DNA of 54,321 nt from JAAZHD01 sp012510895 (GCA_050951465.1 JBMNJC010000016.1:1-54321); one strand, 5' to 3'; counted from the first letter of the stretch, positions 43,562-52,714 are shown. A program made the numbers and translations. Notes: generated from the sequence alone by a model not told the origin.

Positions 43562-44944
43562 TTATTTGCATAAAAAGTCTATTGCTTGCTGTTCGCCATA
43601 TTCTATAGCAATTTCCACTGCACGTTTGGCTTTTTCAAGCAGTGTTTTTGCTTCACGTTTTGCTGCGAGAGATTGCTGAACTAACGATGAAATTGCATCT
43701 TGTATTTCTTGCTGTATGTTTGGAACAATTATATTCTTTAACGATTTAGCAGGAACTGCCGCAAGAATGGTGCCAGATGATTCGCAATGCATTTGCTCGC
43801 GAACAATCATACTTTTTATAAGCGCAAGTAAATAACCGCTTGAAACTGTTCGCGGACGTAAAACAAAAAAGCCAGTTGAACCAATAGCACCGTCATATTC
43901 TTCTGATACTAAAGCTACTTTATCCAGTGAACCTTCAACAGAGGATGCAATTACGTCTCCATTTCGTAATAGCATACGGGCACGACTTGGCGCATTCTTT
44001 CCTTTAATTGTTTTTGCATTTTCAATTACTCCTATATTTTGATCAATATCTGCCAGCTCAATATATTTAAAATTATGTTCAGGGTTAGTTCGTGGTTCGA
44101 TGGTTTCATTTGAATTTACTGCAATATCTATAAGCCTAAGATAACCGCCTGAATAATTGCGTATAATATTACGAAGTTCTTTATACTTCGGATGAAAATG
44201 CTCTGCATCCATACGACTTGCTTTTGCAACCTGGTTGAAGCTTCTTACATACGTGAGGGTGCGCCGTGGCTTCCAATCAAGCAAACCCAGTTCGGAAAGA
44301 AGGAGTTGTTCGGCTTGAGCGTAATTATGCTTAGATAATACTATTTTATCTGCTGCATGGTTAACAAAATCAGCTACTTTTTCTTGAAACTCATGAGCAA
44401 AAATAGGAATTGGTATTGCCCTTAACTGGCTAGCACTGACATTTACTTGGTTTGAGCGCATAGCTCTTCGTTGTATTTGAAGTTTCCCAAATGTTGTATT
44501 CAAATAAATTGTCAAAAATTCAGGTAAGATGTACTGTGGGTTAGTTCTTACTCTAACGAGATAAGATGCAAAAACTGCATCAATATCTTCTTTAAGGATA
44601 CCTGTTCTGCCTACTAATTCAAAATTACCGTTTGTTCTACAAAATAGAACGTCATCTCGTTGAAGTTTCAACATTTGATATTCACGTTGAGACATAACTA
44701 CCCATTTTTGAGGTTTAGTAAGAAAACAATCATTAATTTCATTAAGTCTGAATATCGGATATCCTTTTCCCTCTTCGTTCAGTGGAAGTGAACTTCCATA
44801 TTGGCAAAAAGTAAGTATAGATCCAATCTTTGTCCATTTACAGTGTGGACTAACTTCGAATAAATATTTGGGTTGATAAAATTCCGCTTCTAATCTTAAT
44901 CCATCTGTTAGTTTTGCTCTATTATACCCATAAATTACCGCCAT
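43562..44944 (-). CDS. hsdS: Restriction-modification specificity subunit (HsdS-like)
   Basis: A 460-residue DNA-recognition subunit with two target-recognition halves (residues about 15-210 and 235-430), each followed by a conserved helix (QLRAIPIPIFAHEFQEKVAD; SLKNIIVPNIQQEIQDAI), as in HsdS. The two halves set the two parts of a split recognition site. It begins 3 bp after the methyltransferase gene ends, so the two are coupled. The ATG 44944 opens AVIYGYNRAKLTDGLRLEAE. In a BcgI-like reading it is the B subunit. The recognition sequence cannot be predicted. Confidence 0.9.
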   Translation of the reverse strand: MAVIYGYNRAKLTDGLRLEAEFYQPKYLFEVSPHCKWTKIGSILTFCQYGSSLPLNEEGKGYPIFRLNEINDCFLTKPQKWVVMSQREYQMLKLQRDDVLFCRTNGNFELVGRTGILKEDIDAVFASYLVRVRTNPQYILPEFLTIYLNTTFGKLQIQRRAMRSNQVNVSASQLRAIPIPIFAHEFQEKVADFVNHAADKIVLSKHNYAQAEQLLLSELGLLDWKPRRTLTYVRSFNQVAKASRMDAEHFHPKYKELRNIIRNYSGGYLRLIDIAVNSNETIEPRTNPEHNFKYIELADIDQNIGVIENAKTIKGKNAPSRARMLLRNGDVIASSVEGSLDKVALVSEEYDGAIGSTGFFVLRPRTVSSGYLLALIKSMIVREQMHCESSGTILAAVPAKSLKNIIVPNIQQEIQDAISSLVQQSLAAKREAKTLLEKAKRAVEIAIEYGEQQAIDFLCK

Positions 44945-44947
44945 TTC

Positions 44948-47302
44948 CTATTCCTCCGTCCAAAAATCAAAACCCTGTTCTTTTGCAAAAGTAACAAAAG
45001 CTTCAGCAATCTCGTCAAGGTCGTGATCAACGATTAGGTGACCATGTTCATCCAGCATTAATTCGCCGTTTTCATCTTTCTTATAAATGGGTTCTCCGCT
45101 GTTGTCTTTACCACCATTTTCAGATACTGCAAAGAAAATCGGATAATCAAGTTCTTCGGCCGATCTCTCTGATAACCATGCCTCCCTATATCGAGAAAGC
45201 AATTTTTCATCATCAAGTAGATACTTAATCTGTCCTTTAATAGAGCGTGATGCCAGTTTACGTTCAGCCTCTGCCAATGTCCTTTTGAGTGCAGCTTTTC
45301 CTTTTGCTCGTCCTGGCATTGCGGCAAGTTGCGCTTTAAGATTTTCAATGCGCTCTTGAAGTTCATCGTCGCTTTCGACCTCAGTTTCTTCGCTTTGGGC
45401 TTCATCTTCACTATTTTCTAATTCAACCGCATCGTCTTCTTCAAATTCGGCCTGCAGGAATGACATTAAAAGCGGCGGCAAATCTTCTTCGGTCAGATCC
45501 TCCTTTTCGGCAAAAGCTCTAATCTCAGAATGATGATTATCCCATTCAGCTATGTGCCGATTTTTTATTTCTCGTATATTGGCTAATTCTTCATCAGTGT
45601 ATTTTTGCAAGAAAACAACGCTGGTTTTAGTGCCTGTATGCGGCTTAAAAGTATTAGGGTGCAAACCAACTACCGCTAGAATACGGGCTTTACTGAAAAG
45701 AAAATTGCGTATGAACAAGTCGTTCGCATTATTGAGACGGCCTTGTGGTAATACAATTGCCATTCTGCCTCCGGGCTTTAGAAAATTAAGGTTGCGTTCA
45801 ATAAATAGAATATCTCGCCCTATTTTAGAGACCGTCTTACCATTCTTTTCTGCAAGTCGGTATTGACGCAAAATTTCACGCTCGCTTATGCTACCCGCAA
45901 ACGGCGGATTGGTCATCAGTATATCAAAATCAAAGTATTGAAAGTTGCGTTGGTTAGCTTCGTCTTGCTCATAATTATTGAAACGGGTTAAAAGCGGACG
46001 AAAAGCTGCTTTGCCTTCTTCACTCCATTTGGGCGGATTTAGGCTGTTAAGTTCATACACATTTGACTTGCCATCGCCTGCAATTAAGTTAAGTGCTTTG
46101 GCAATTTTAACGGCTTTAGGACTTGAGTCAATGGCATAGACCATTGAACCTGCATATTCGCTGATAGCAGGAGGGAATCCATTAACAGTATATTGTTCGC
46201 CAGCAATCCAAAAGATGGTATGAACGGTAAAACCTGAAGAACCACAAGCAGTGTCAATTACCCGTTCGTGGATTTTAGGATTAAGCATTTTTACGCACAT
46301 ATCAATTACCCAACGTGGGGTAAAATACTGCCCTTTTTTACCTTTAGCAACTTCTGTAATTAGATATTCAAAGGCTTCATCAATTACTTGAAGGTTAGCA
46401 TTAAACAGTTTGACATCCTGCAAGAATGAAACACAAGTAAGCAAATGTTCAGGCTTTAGGCGGATTTTTTCATCTTGTCCAAATATACCACGCCATTTAT
46501 CCTTTGCTCTATTAAATAAACCATTTATTTTATCATAGAGTTCTCGCGGTGATTCGCCATAGATGCGAAAATGTATCTTATGGTTTCGTGTACGGTCATT
46601 TGCCGCTGCCCATTCGTCGTATAATTTTGCATAAATCAGCTTAAAGACTTCATCAAAGGAGTCATCAATTCCCTCAGCATTAGCCAAAACAAGGTCTTCA
46701 AGATCGAGTATGATTTTTTTAAGAGAAAGACGTTCTTTCACTAAACGGTTTTCTTGTTTGAGTTTGTCTATCGTCCATTGCTCAGTGATGACATCTTGAA
46801 GCGTTTGATCTACTGTGGGTATTGATGAAATTTGCGAAAAAATGTTTGGCTCTTCTCGATGAAGGATAACCAATTCTTCACCGTTCGACCATACGCCTAT
46901 GGGTGAGCCTTCAGCATTACAGTATGACTTTAGTTGTTGAAGCCCATCTTTACGTTTGGGCTTTTTAACTTCAAAGATTATGTATGGGTGTTCACCATCG
47001 GTTTGCATAACAACAATATCTGCGCTTTTGTCACTAACGCCTGAGCCAAACCAAACCGCATATTCAACTTTTATGCGCTCTTTTGGATAATGATACTCTT
47101 CCAGCAATTTTTTTATCCAAAGCTGACGAACGATTTCTTCCGGTTTAGCAGGACGATCTTTATCGCTGGCAAGGCATTTTAGATAAGGCTTGCCGTTTTT
47201 TTCAAATAACTGTGTTTCAAGCCATTTGATATATTCGGTTTTAAATAATGTTAATCTGTGTTTCGTTTCTTCACTCTTAAAAATTTCATCAATTCTAAAC
47301 AA
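44948..47302 (-). CDS. Fused nuclease-N6-adenine methyltransferase (type IIB/BcgI-like A subunit)
   Basis: A protein of about 784 residues. An HsdR_N-like PD-(D/E)xK nuclease domain comes first (SADIVVMQTDGEHPYIIFEVKK then LQQLKSYCNA), followed by an HsdM-type methyltransferase with GQYFTPRWV, the SAM motif DTACGSSGF and the catalytic NPPF. After it lies an acidic, low-complexity stretch (about 650-690) and a coiled coil. A nuclease and methylase in one chain with a separate specificity subunit matches BcgI (type IIB) layout. No HsdR helicase gene is present. The start is taken as TTG 47302, 8 nt after GGAG; the ATG at 47332 has no such site. Numbering in comments uses the longer form. Confidence 0.9.
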   Translation of the reverse strand: MFRIDEIFKSEETKHRLTLFKTEYIKWLETQLFEKNGKPYLKCLASDKDRPAKPEEIVRQLWIKKLLEEYHYPKERIKVEYAVWFGSGVSDKSADIVVMQTDGEHPYIIFEVKKPKRKDGLQQLKSYCNAEGSPIGVWSNGEELVILHREEPNIFSQISSIPTVDQTLQDVITEQWTIDKLKQENRLVKERLSLKKIILDLEDLVLANAEGIDDSFDEVFKLIYAKLYDEWAAANDRTRNHKIHFRIYGESPRELYDKINGLFNRAKDKWRGIFGQDEKIRLKPEHLLTCVSFLQDVKLFNANLQVIDEAFEYLITEVAKGKKGQYFTPRWVIDMCVKMLNPKIHERVIDTACGSSGFTVHTIFWIAGEQYTVNGFPPAISEYAGSMVYAIDSSPKAVKIAKALNLIAGDGKSNVYELNSLNPPKWSEEGKAAFRPLLTRFNNYEQDEANQRNFQYFDFDILMTNPPFAGSISEREILRQYRLAEKNGKTVSKIGRDILFIERNLNFLKPGGRMAIVLPQGRLNNANDLFIRNFLFSKARILAVVGLHPNTFKPHTGTKTSVVFLQKYTDEELANIREIKNRHIAEWDNHHSEIRAFAEKEDLTEEDLPPLLMSFLQAEFEEDDAVELENSEDEAQSEETEVESDDELQERIENLKAQLAAMPGRAKGKAALKRTLAEAERKLASRSIKGQIKYLLDDEKLLSRYREAWLSERSAEELDYPIFFAVSENGGKDNSGEPIYKKDENGELMLDEHGHLIVDHDLDEIAEAFVTFAKEQGFDFWTEE

Positions 47303-47373
47303 AAAAATCACTCCATTCAGTAAAATAGACATTATGCAATTTTGTTTGGCTAAACTGTTTTATTGAGCTAAAT

Positions 47374-47580
47374 TTAGTCATCATCAATAATTTCCATAAT
47401 ATCGGAAATATCACACTTTAATGCCTTGCAAATCTTCACAAGCACATCGGTCGTTACATTTTCGTTTTTACCCAGTTTTGCCATAGAAGATGTACTAATA
47501 CCAGCCGCTTCTCTTAAATCTTTCTTTTTCATATCTTTATCAATTAAGAGTTTCCATAGTTTTTTATAGCTTACGGCCAT
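47374..47580 (-). CDS. XRE-family helix-turn-helix regulator
   Basis: A 68-residue Cro/CI-type DNA-binding protein (YKKLWKLLIDKDMKKKDLRE ... STSSMAKLGKNENVTTDVLV). The start is ATG 47580 after GAGGTGACAA. It is the first gene of the minus-strand restriction operon, 71 bp before the methyltransferase start, so it probably acts as the control protein (like C proteins of R-M systems) or as a phage-type repressor. It is divergent from the metallopeptidase gene, with a palindrome between them. Confidence 0.88.
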   Translation of the reverse strand: MAVSYKKLWKLLIDKDMKKKDLREAAGISTSSMAKLGKNENVTTDVLVKICKALKCDISDIMEIIDDD

Positions 47581-47625
47581 AATTGTCACCTCGCTCGCTA
47601 TAAAGAATATCATAAAGTAAGCTAA

Positions 47626-47687
47626 AACACAATAAAAATTTGAGTTCGCAAATTAATTATTGTGTTTTGCGCAATTTATGCTATAAT
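47626..47687 (+). promoter_or_regulatory. Operator palindrome and promoter between XRE and ImmA genes
   Basis: AACACAATAAAAATTTG (47626-47642) and CAAATTAATTATTGTGTT (47649-47666) form an inverted repeat of about 17 bp with a one-base gap. A sigma-A promoter, TTGTGT (47660-47665), 16 nt, TATAAT (47682-47687), overlaps its right half. This fits binding of the XRE protein to repress rightward transcription. A leftward promoter is not clearly seen. Confidence 0.6.
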
Positions 47688-47741
47688 TTACATAAGGAAA
47701 TATCTGGTCTGTATGATGAAATGTTATTATGGAGGTACGGT

Positions 47742-49661
47742 ATGGCAAGTGTCAGCTCGTTCAGAGATGTTATTGCAAATATGTATTACAATGAACTCTT
47801 TGACGAATTGTCCGAGTATATTGAGGACAACCCGGATAAGCTGGAATCCAACTCATACCGTGTGCAATCACCGGATGAAGCGGCTTTATCCGATTTTGAC
47901 ATCATAACGATAGACATAACCGACTCACCAGGTAACAGTATTTTATTTGACGTAATTGTTTCTGCCGAAGTTGAAATTGCAGAAACAGTACGAAGGAATC
48001 GCGAGACTGATGGTATAGAACAATGGTTCCGTATCTCCTGCAGAGCTGACCTTGATGACGGAATTCAGAATTTTCAAATCAAGTCTGTTTCAATATACAA
48101 CAAGTACAGAGAAAGCAAATTAGGCAGACTGTCTGAGTATTTAGTGCCAATTATAGAAAAGGAACAGTTTGACGATGTTGCTACTGAATTTCTAAATGAG
48201 TTTTGCCCGGAAGCATTAAGTACTCCTATGCCTATTCCAGTAGATGAAGTAGTGAAAAGAATGGGGCTTAAGGTTAAGGAAATCCAGCTTACAAAGCATT
48301 TCACTATATTTGGTCAAATAGTCTTTGGCGATTGTACGATAGAATATTACGACAGAAATGAAAGAACATATAAGCCTTTGGAAGTTTCAAGAGGAACAAT
48401 TCTCGTGGATCCTAATGTGTATTTCATGCGAAACGTAGGGTGCATGAACAATACCATTATTCATGAGTGTGTCCACTGGTATAAGCATAGAAAATACCAT
48501 GAGTTAGTTAAGACATATAACAGCGATGCTTTGCTCATAAGCTGCAGAGTAAACGAAACAACTAAATACAAAAAGCAATGGACGCCAGAAGACTGGATGG
48601 AATGGCATGCTAACGGAATCGCACCTCGCATCCTTATGCCTAAATCAATGACTATCAAAAAGATTGAGGAGCTAATTAAAAAGAATGAGCTCCTTTTTGG
48701 TACTCACGACAGGTTAAATATAATGGAAAATGTCGTGTATGAATTAGCTGACTTCTTCCAGGTGTCAAGGATAGCAGCCAAAATAAGGATGCTTGACCTT
48801 GGATATAAGGAAGTTGAAGGTGTATATACCTACGTAGATGACCATTTTATCAGCAATTATTCATTTAAGGCAGACTCATTACATAAGAATCAAACATACA
48901 GTATTAGCCTAAGCGATTCCTTTTTTGAATACTATGCAAATCCGGAATTCGCAAAGATTATAGACAGCGGTAATTTTATTTATGTTGACGGTCATTACGT
49001 TATTAACGACTCCAAATACATTAAAAGGTTAGAAAATGGAAGCCTTGATCTTACAGACTATGCAAAACTGCATGTAGATGAATGCTGCCTTCTGTTTGAT
49101 TTAAAGTTAAATAAAGCCTCCAAAATGGACATTGTAGTATACCTCGATTCTATAATGTTCCGTAAAGCTACACCGGATTATAACAGAGTGCCGACATTTA
49201 ATCCGGACAAGCATAATATGGAAGTATTTAATCGTTCAGAAGAGCTAAAGAAGTTTCACGAAGAATTCGTCGAAGAAGGTCAGCATTTGAGCCGTACAAC
49301 CCAGACATTTTCCCAAGCGGTATACGGACATATCAAAAGGAAAGGCTACAATAAGGTTGTTTTTATAGAAAAGACTTTGCTTTCAGGAAAAACATATGAC
49401 AGAATAAAAAATAATGAACTTAACAATCCAACTTTAGAAACTGTTGTTGCAATCTGCATCGGATTGGAGCTTAGCCCTACATACAGTGAAGAGATATTAA
49501 GGCTTGCCGGATATACTCTCAATAACACTCCACAGCAATTGGCGTATAAAAAGCTTATCCATTCGTATAGAGGGCATTCAATATATGAATGCAATGAAGT
49601 TTTGGAAGCCTTGGGACTTTCCCCTCTTTGTGCAAAGGCATATAAAGAAATGATAAGTTAA
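47742..49661 (+). CDS. ImmA/IrrE-family metallopeptidase, long form
   Basis: A 639-residue protein with the zinc protease motif HECVH (241-245, in NTIIHECVHWYKHR) and the third-ligand region WTPEDWMEWHANGIAPRIL. ImmA-type proteases cleave XRE repressors to release mobile element genes, for instance in ICEBs1. This one is divergent from an XRE gene. It is much longer than ImmA: an N-terminal region (about 1-160) and a C-terminal region with a helix-turn-helix-like part (LSPTYSEEILRLAGYTL) are added. The start is ATG 47742 after TGGAGG; the open frame back to 47640 covers the promoter and is not coding. Two hairpins follow the stop. Confidence 0.85.
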   Translation: MASVSSFRDVIANMYYNELFDELSEYIEDNPDKLESNSYRVQSPDEAALSDFDIITIDITDSPGNSILFDVIVSAEVEIAETVRRNRETDGIEQWFRISCRADLDDGIQNFQIKSVSIYNKYRESKLGRLSEYLVPIIEKEQFDDVATEFLNEFCPEALSTPMPIPVDEVVKRMGLKVKEIQLTKHFTIFGQIVFGDCTIEYYDRNERTYKPLEVSRGTILVDPNVYFMRNVGCMNNTIIHECVHWYKHRKYHELVKTYNSDALLISCRVNETTKYKKQWTPEDWMEWHANGIAPRILMPKSMTIKKIEELIKKNELLFGTHDRLNIMENVVYELADFFQVSRIAAKIRMLDLGYKEVEGVYTYVDDHFISNYSFKADSLHKNQTYSISLSDSFFEYYANPEFAKIIDSGNFIYVDGHYVINDSKYIKRLENGSLDLTDYAKLHVDECCLLFDLKLNKASKMDIVVYLDSIMFRKATPDYNRVPTFNPDKHNMEVFNRSEELKKFHEEFVEEGQHLSRTTQTFSQAVYGHIKRKGYNKVVFIEKTLLSGKTYDRIKNNELNNPTLETVVAICIGLELSPTYSEEILRLAGYTLNNTPQQLAYKKLIHSYRGHSIYECNEVLEALGLSPLCAKAYKEMIS

Positions 49662-49668
49662 AAAAATT

Positions 49669-49694
49669 GTTGGACTTCTGAAGTCCAACTTTTT
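49669..49694 (+). terminator. Terminator after the metallopeptidase gene
   Basis: GTTGGACTT, CTG loop, AAGTCCAAC, followed by TTTTT. Confidence 0.88.
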
Positions 49695-49727
49695 ATATTT
49701 TAAACCGGCTATTATAATGAGATTTTA

Positions 49728-49780
49728 AGCCATTATGCAAAAAAGGCGCAAAAACCTTACTGCATAATGGCTATTTTTTT
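49728..49780 (+). terminator. Second hairpin with T-run
   Basis: AGCCATTATGCA and TGCATAATGGCT form a 12-bp perfect stem with a 21-nt loop, followed by A and seven T. A second terminator only 35 bp after the first. A TATAAT (49713-49718) lies between the two without a good -35. Confidence 0.75.
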
Positions 49781-49884
49781 GCCCAAAACATGGACTTTAG
49801 ATGTCCAGACAGGCTTTAGCAATTCAGGTAGCATTGAGTCAGAGAGTTGGCCAACCCTCAAAATTGAAGGATGGAGGATATAAG

Positions 49885-51392
49885 ATGCAAGACTCTATGA
49901 ACAATGCAAAAACGCTGTCAATAATTTCAATGCCCATAAAGGGCAGACCATACAAGCATCAGATTCGTGCTTTCAATTTCATCTGCAGTCTATTTGGGCT
50001 TTTGAAGGGTGGTGGTGTTTCTGCCATTTCCGGATGGGGTGCAGCGCTCCTGATGGAAATGGGCTGAACAGCACCGGGAAAACTCTTGTCTCAATCGCCA
50101 TTATAGGAGCATTGCTTGCTGCAGGAAGAATAAAACGTGTGCTGATTGTTGCGCCACTTTCCATTCTGGGAGTGTGGGAAGACGAGTTTAAACGGTTCGC
50201 AGATTTCCCATATCAGCTTATAGTCCTTAATGGCACGATTCAAAAGAAAATCCAACAGCTAAGATTTTTAACTGGCGAAGGTGTCCATGTGGTGGTAGTC
50301 AACTACGAATCTGCATGGAGAATGGAAAAGGAACTGGCAAACTGGCATCCTGACCTTATCATTGCCGATGAAGGACATAAAATTAAAACTCATAATACAG
50401 CGGTTTCAAAAGCAATGCACCGATTGGGCTTGCTTGCCCAGTATCGGCTCCTACTGACAGGAACGGTTATAACCAACAAAGCCATAGATGTATTCAGCCA
50501 GTATAAGTTTCTCGATCCACGCATCTTTGGAAACAGCTTCTATGCATTCCGAAACCGGTATTTCAACATGGTCGGCTATGGCAACCATACGCCAGTGCTG
50601 AAAAAATCAATGGAACAGGATTTGATGAAAAGGATTCACAGCATTGCATTCCGGGCGACCAAAGCGGAGTGTCTGGATTTGCCGGAAACCACCGATATTA
50701 TTCGCCATATTGAGCTTGAGCCTGTCACTTTAAAGAAATATAAAGAGCTTGTCAAACAAAGCTATACTGAGCTGTCAGCAGGAGAAGTAACAGCTACAAA
50801 CATACTGACACGCTTGCTTCGTCTTTCGCAATTAACCGGCGGCTTCATCGGAAGCGATGACGGTGGGAAAATCGAGCAAGTCAGTGATGCCAAGTTGAAA
50901 GCTCTTGAAGATATCCTTGAAAGCAGTATTCAAGAAGGACATAAGCTGGTTGTCATAGCAAGGTTTATCCCTGAAATTCATGCTATATGCAGGTTGCTGG
51001 AGAAAAAGAACATCGGCTATGCGTGTATTTATGGTGCGACTAAGGATCGCCAAGAGCAAGTAAACCGGTTTCAATGTGATCCCGACTGCATGGTGTTTGT
51101 AGGCCAGATTGCAACCGCTGGACTCGGTATTACGCTGACTGCTGCAAGCACAATGGTATTTTACTCCCTTGATTATTCCATGTCGAATTTCGAGCAGACA
51201 AAGGCCCGCATCCATAGAGTTGGACAGAAGAATGGCTGCACATATATCTACCTTATTGCCAAGGGTACTGTGGATTCAAAAATCCTGACTGCCCTACGCA
51301 ATAAGGCAGATCTTGCAAAAATGCTGATAGACGACTACCGCAAAGGAGCAAATCCTTTTGCCCCAGAGGGAGGTGAAAGCTATGAGCGATAA
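49885..51392 (+). pseudogene. SNF2-family DNA helicase, phage type, broken in Walker A
   Basis: A phage or mobile-element DEAD/SNF2 helicase of about 500 residues. The N-terminal piece (YKHQIRAFNFICSLFG ... GAALLMEMG) stops at 50065-50067, and the rest, from TGKTLVSIAIIGALL to VDSKILTALRNKADLAKMLI, is in another frame. The break falls exactly in Walker A (MEMG|TGKT): 8 bases, TGAACAGC at about 50065-50072, separate GGC from ACC, and their removal restores the motif. The other motifs are present: ADEGHKIK (DEGH box), LLTGTVITN, STMVFYSLDYSMS and QTKARIHRVGQ. ATG 49885 follows ATGGAGG. The order helicase, small protein, Cys-rich protein and PolA is typical of Clostridia prophages. Confidence 0.85.
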
Positions 51393-51798
51393 TGCGATGT
51401 TTGAACTTGCTGACCGTCTTAAGGAGCTTCGCGATGCAAAAAAGGCCGCGGAAGAGGAACTGAAAAGCATTAATGCAGAGATTGACGATGTTGAATACCG
51501 CCTGTCTGAGCTGATGATCAGCAGTGAGACGCAAAACTTCACAAGAGCAGGAACAATGTTCTGCCTTTCAACGACAACAAGAGCCAGTGCTGCCGCAGGC
51601 ATGAAGGAGGAACTGTTTGACGCACTACGCAGTAAAGGCTTTGGAGAACTCATCTATGAAACAGTCAATGCAAATTCCCTGTCAGCATTTGTTAAAGAAC
51701 AGATTGCGGAGAATGGGGACGAGCTTCCGGACTGGCTGAAAGGCCTTGTGAATGTCTTCGAAAAGACAACAGTAACTGTGCGGAAAGCAGCAAGGTAA
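51382..51798 (+). CDS. Small phage protein, function unknown
   Basis: A 138-residue protein, first codon overlapping the last codons of the helicase by 11 bp, with GGGAGGTGAAAG before ATG 51382. The N-terminal 45 residues form a likely coiled coil (ELADRLKELRDAKKAAEEEL). The rest, FCLSTTTRASAAAGMKEELF, is a mixed region with no catalytic motif. A protein of this size and place is usual between helicase and polymerase genes in Clostridia phages. No function is assigned. Translation is coupled to the helicase, although the helicase itself is broken. Confidence 0.7.
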   Translation: MSDNAMFELADRLKELRDAKKAAEEELKSINAEIDDVEYRLSELMISSETQNFTRAGTMFCLSTTTRASAAAGMKEELFDALRSKGFGELIYETVNANSLSAFVKEQIAENGDELPDWLKGLVNVFEKTTVTVRKAAR

Positions 51799-51803
51799 AT
51801 AGC

Positions 51804-51876
51804 TTCAGAAAGCAATGCTCCAATATCAATGTTCAAGGAATAACTGTTCGAAGAACAATGCTTCAAAGAACAATGA
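51804..51876 (+). repeat. Degenerate 15-bp tandem repeat
   Basis: Units resembling TTCAAAGAACAATG start at about 51804, 51832, 51847 and 51862, with 15-bp spacing in the last three. In the frame of the next gene they read CSRNN-CSKNN-ASKNN. Confidence 0.7.
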
Positions 51877-51919
51877 TATAGATTACATTTCAAATTCATA
51901 TTTACGGAGGTATAAAAGC

Positions 51920-52672
51920 ATGAAAAACAATGAACTCGTAACTATTAACGAAAATACAGGTTTTCTTCAGCTCGCTGATTTCAATCTTGACGAGGCAATG
52001 GCATCAGAACTTGACGGTCTTGACATGACTTTTGAACGCATAAAAATCCCGTCCGCAGGCAGCACAGTATTTGAAGTACCTGGGGAGAATCCCGGAGAAC
52101 CTGATACTGTCAAAGAATTCTCAGCGGTAATTCTTTATCATCATCCACTTTATGCATACTACAAGGACAAGTATACCGGAGGCAGTAACCCACCGGATTG
52201 CGGAAGCTTTGATGGTATAACCGGCGAAGGAGACCCCGGAGGAAGCTGTGCCAAATGCCCATATAATCAGTTCGGTTCGGGGGAAAACGGCAGCAAAGCC
52301 TGCAAAAACCGCCGCAGGATATATGTACTGCGTGAAGGGGAGATTTTCCCGTTGATACTCTCATTGCCAACAGGATCGTTGAAAGAGTTTTCCCGCTACA
52401 TCAAAAGGCTGCTTTCAAAAGGTAAAAAATCGAACAGCGTAGTTACCCGCTTTTCATTGAAAAAGGCGACCAATTCAAGCGGTATCACCTATTCACAGGC
52501 TCAGTTTGCTGTAGATCGGGATCTGACCGCTGACGAATATGCGTTGATATCCAAGCTTTCCGAGCAGGTCAAAGCATTCAGTACCCGAGTCGGCCATGAC
52601 ACTGAACCTGCCGGTGAAGAGGTAATAAATGTAGACCCTGAATCAGGTGAAATTACTGAGCCGCTTAAGTGA
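51920..52672 (+). CDS. Conserved phage replication-region protein
   Basis: A protein of 250 residues from ATG 51920 (ACGGAGG 8 nt upstream). It has a conserved central part with four cysteines in CAKCPYNQFGS and KACKNRRRIYVLREG, a pattern seen in phage-encoded proteins next to family A polymerases, and an acidic tail (EEVINVDPESGEITE). It may bind DNA or a partner of the polymerase; this is inference from place. The frame is open further upstream to ATG 51815 across the 15-bp repeats, but the ribosome binding site points to 51920. The hairpin at 52679-52714 follows directly. Confidence 0.75.
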   Translation: MKNNELVTINENTGFLQLADFNLDEAMASELDGLDMTFERIKIPSAGSTVFEVPGENPGEPDTVKEFSAVILYHHPLYAYYKDKYTGGSNPPDCGSFDGITGEGDPGGSCAKCPYNQFGSGENGSKACKNRRRIYVLREGEIFPLILSLPTGSLKEFSRYIKRLLSKGKKSNSVVTRFSLKKATNSSGITYSQAQFAVDRDLTADEYALISKLSEQVKAFSTRVGHDTEPAGEEVINVDPESGEITEPLK

Positions 52673-52678
52673 TCAAAG

Positions 52679-52714
52679 GCCCTATCGGAGAGTAACTTCC
52701 ATCTCCGATAGGGC
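52679..52714 (+). other. Strong hairpin upstream of the polymerase ribosome binding site
   Basis: GCCCTATCGGAGA (52679-52691) pairs perfectly with TCTCCGATAGGGC (52702-52714), 13 bp, loop of 10. No T-run follows; instead GGAAAGGAG, the ribosome binding site of the polymerase, starts directly after the stem. Confidence 0.8.

Noticed and set aside
43562..47302. Classic three-subunit type I R-M system
   Set aside because: No HsdR helicase gene is present and the nuclease domain is fused to the methylase.
50060..50075. Translational bypass (T4 gene 60 type) in the helicase
   Set aside because: No matching take-off and landing codons around the 8 bases.
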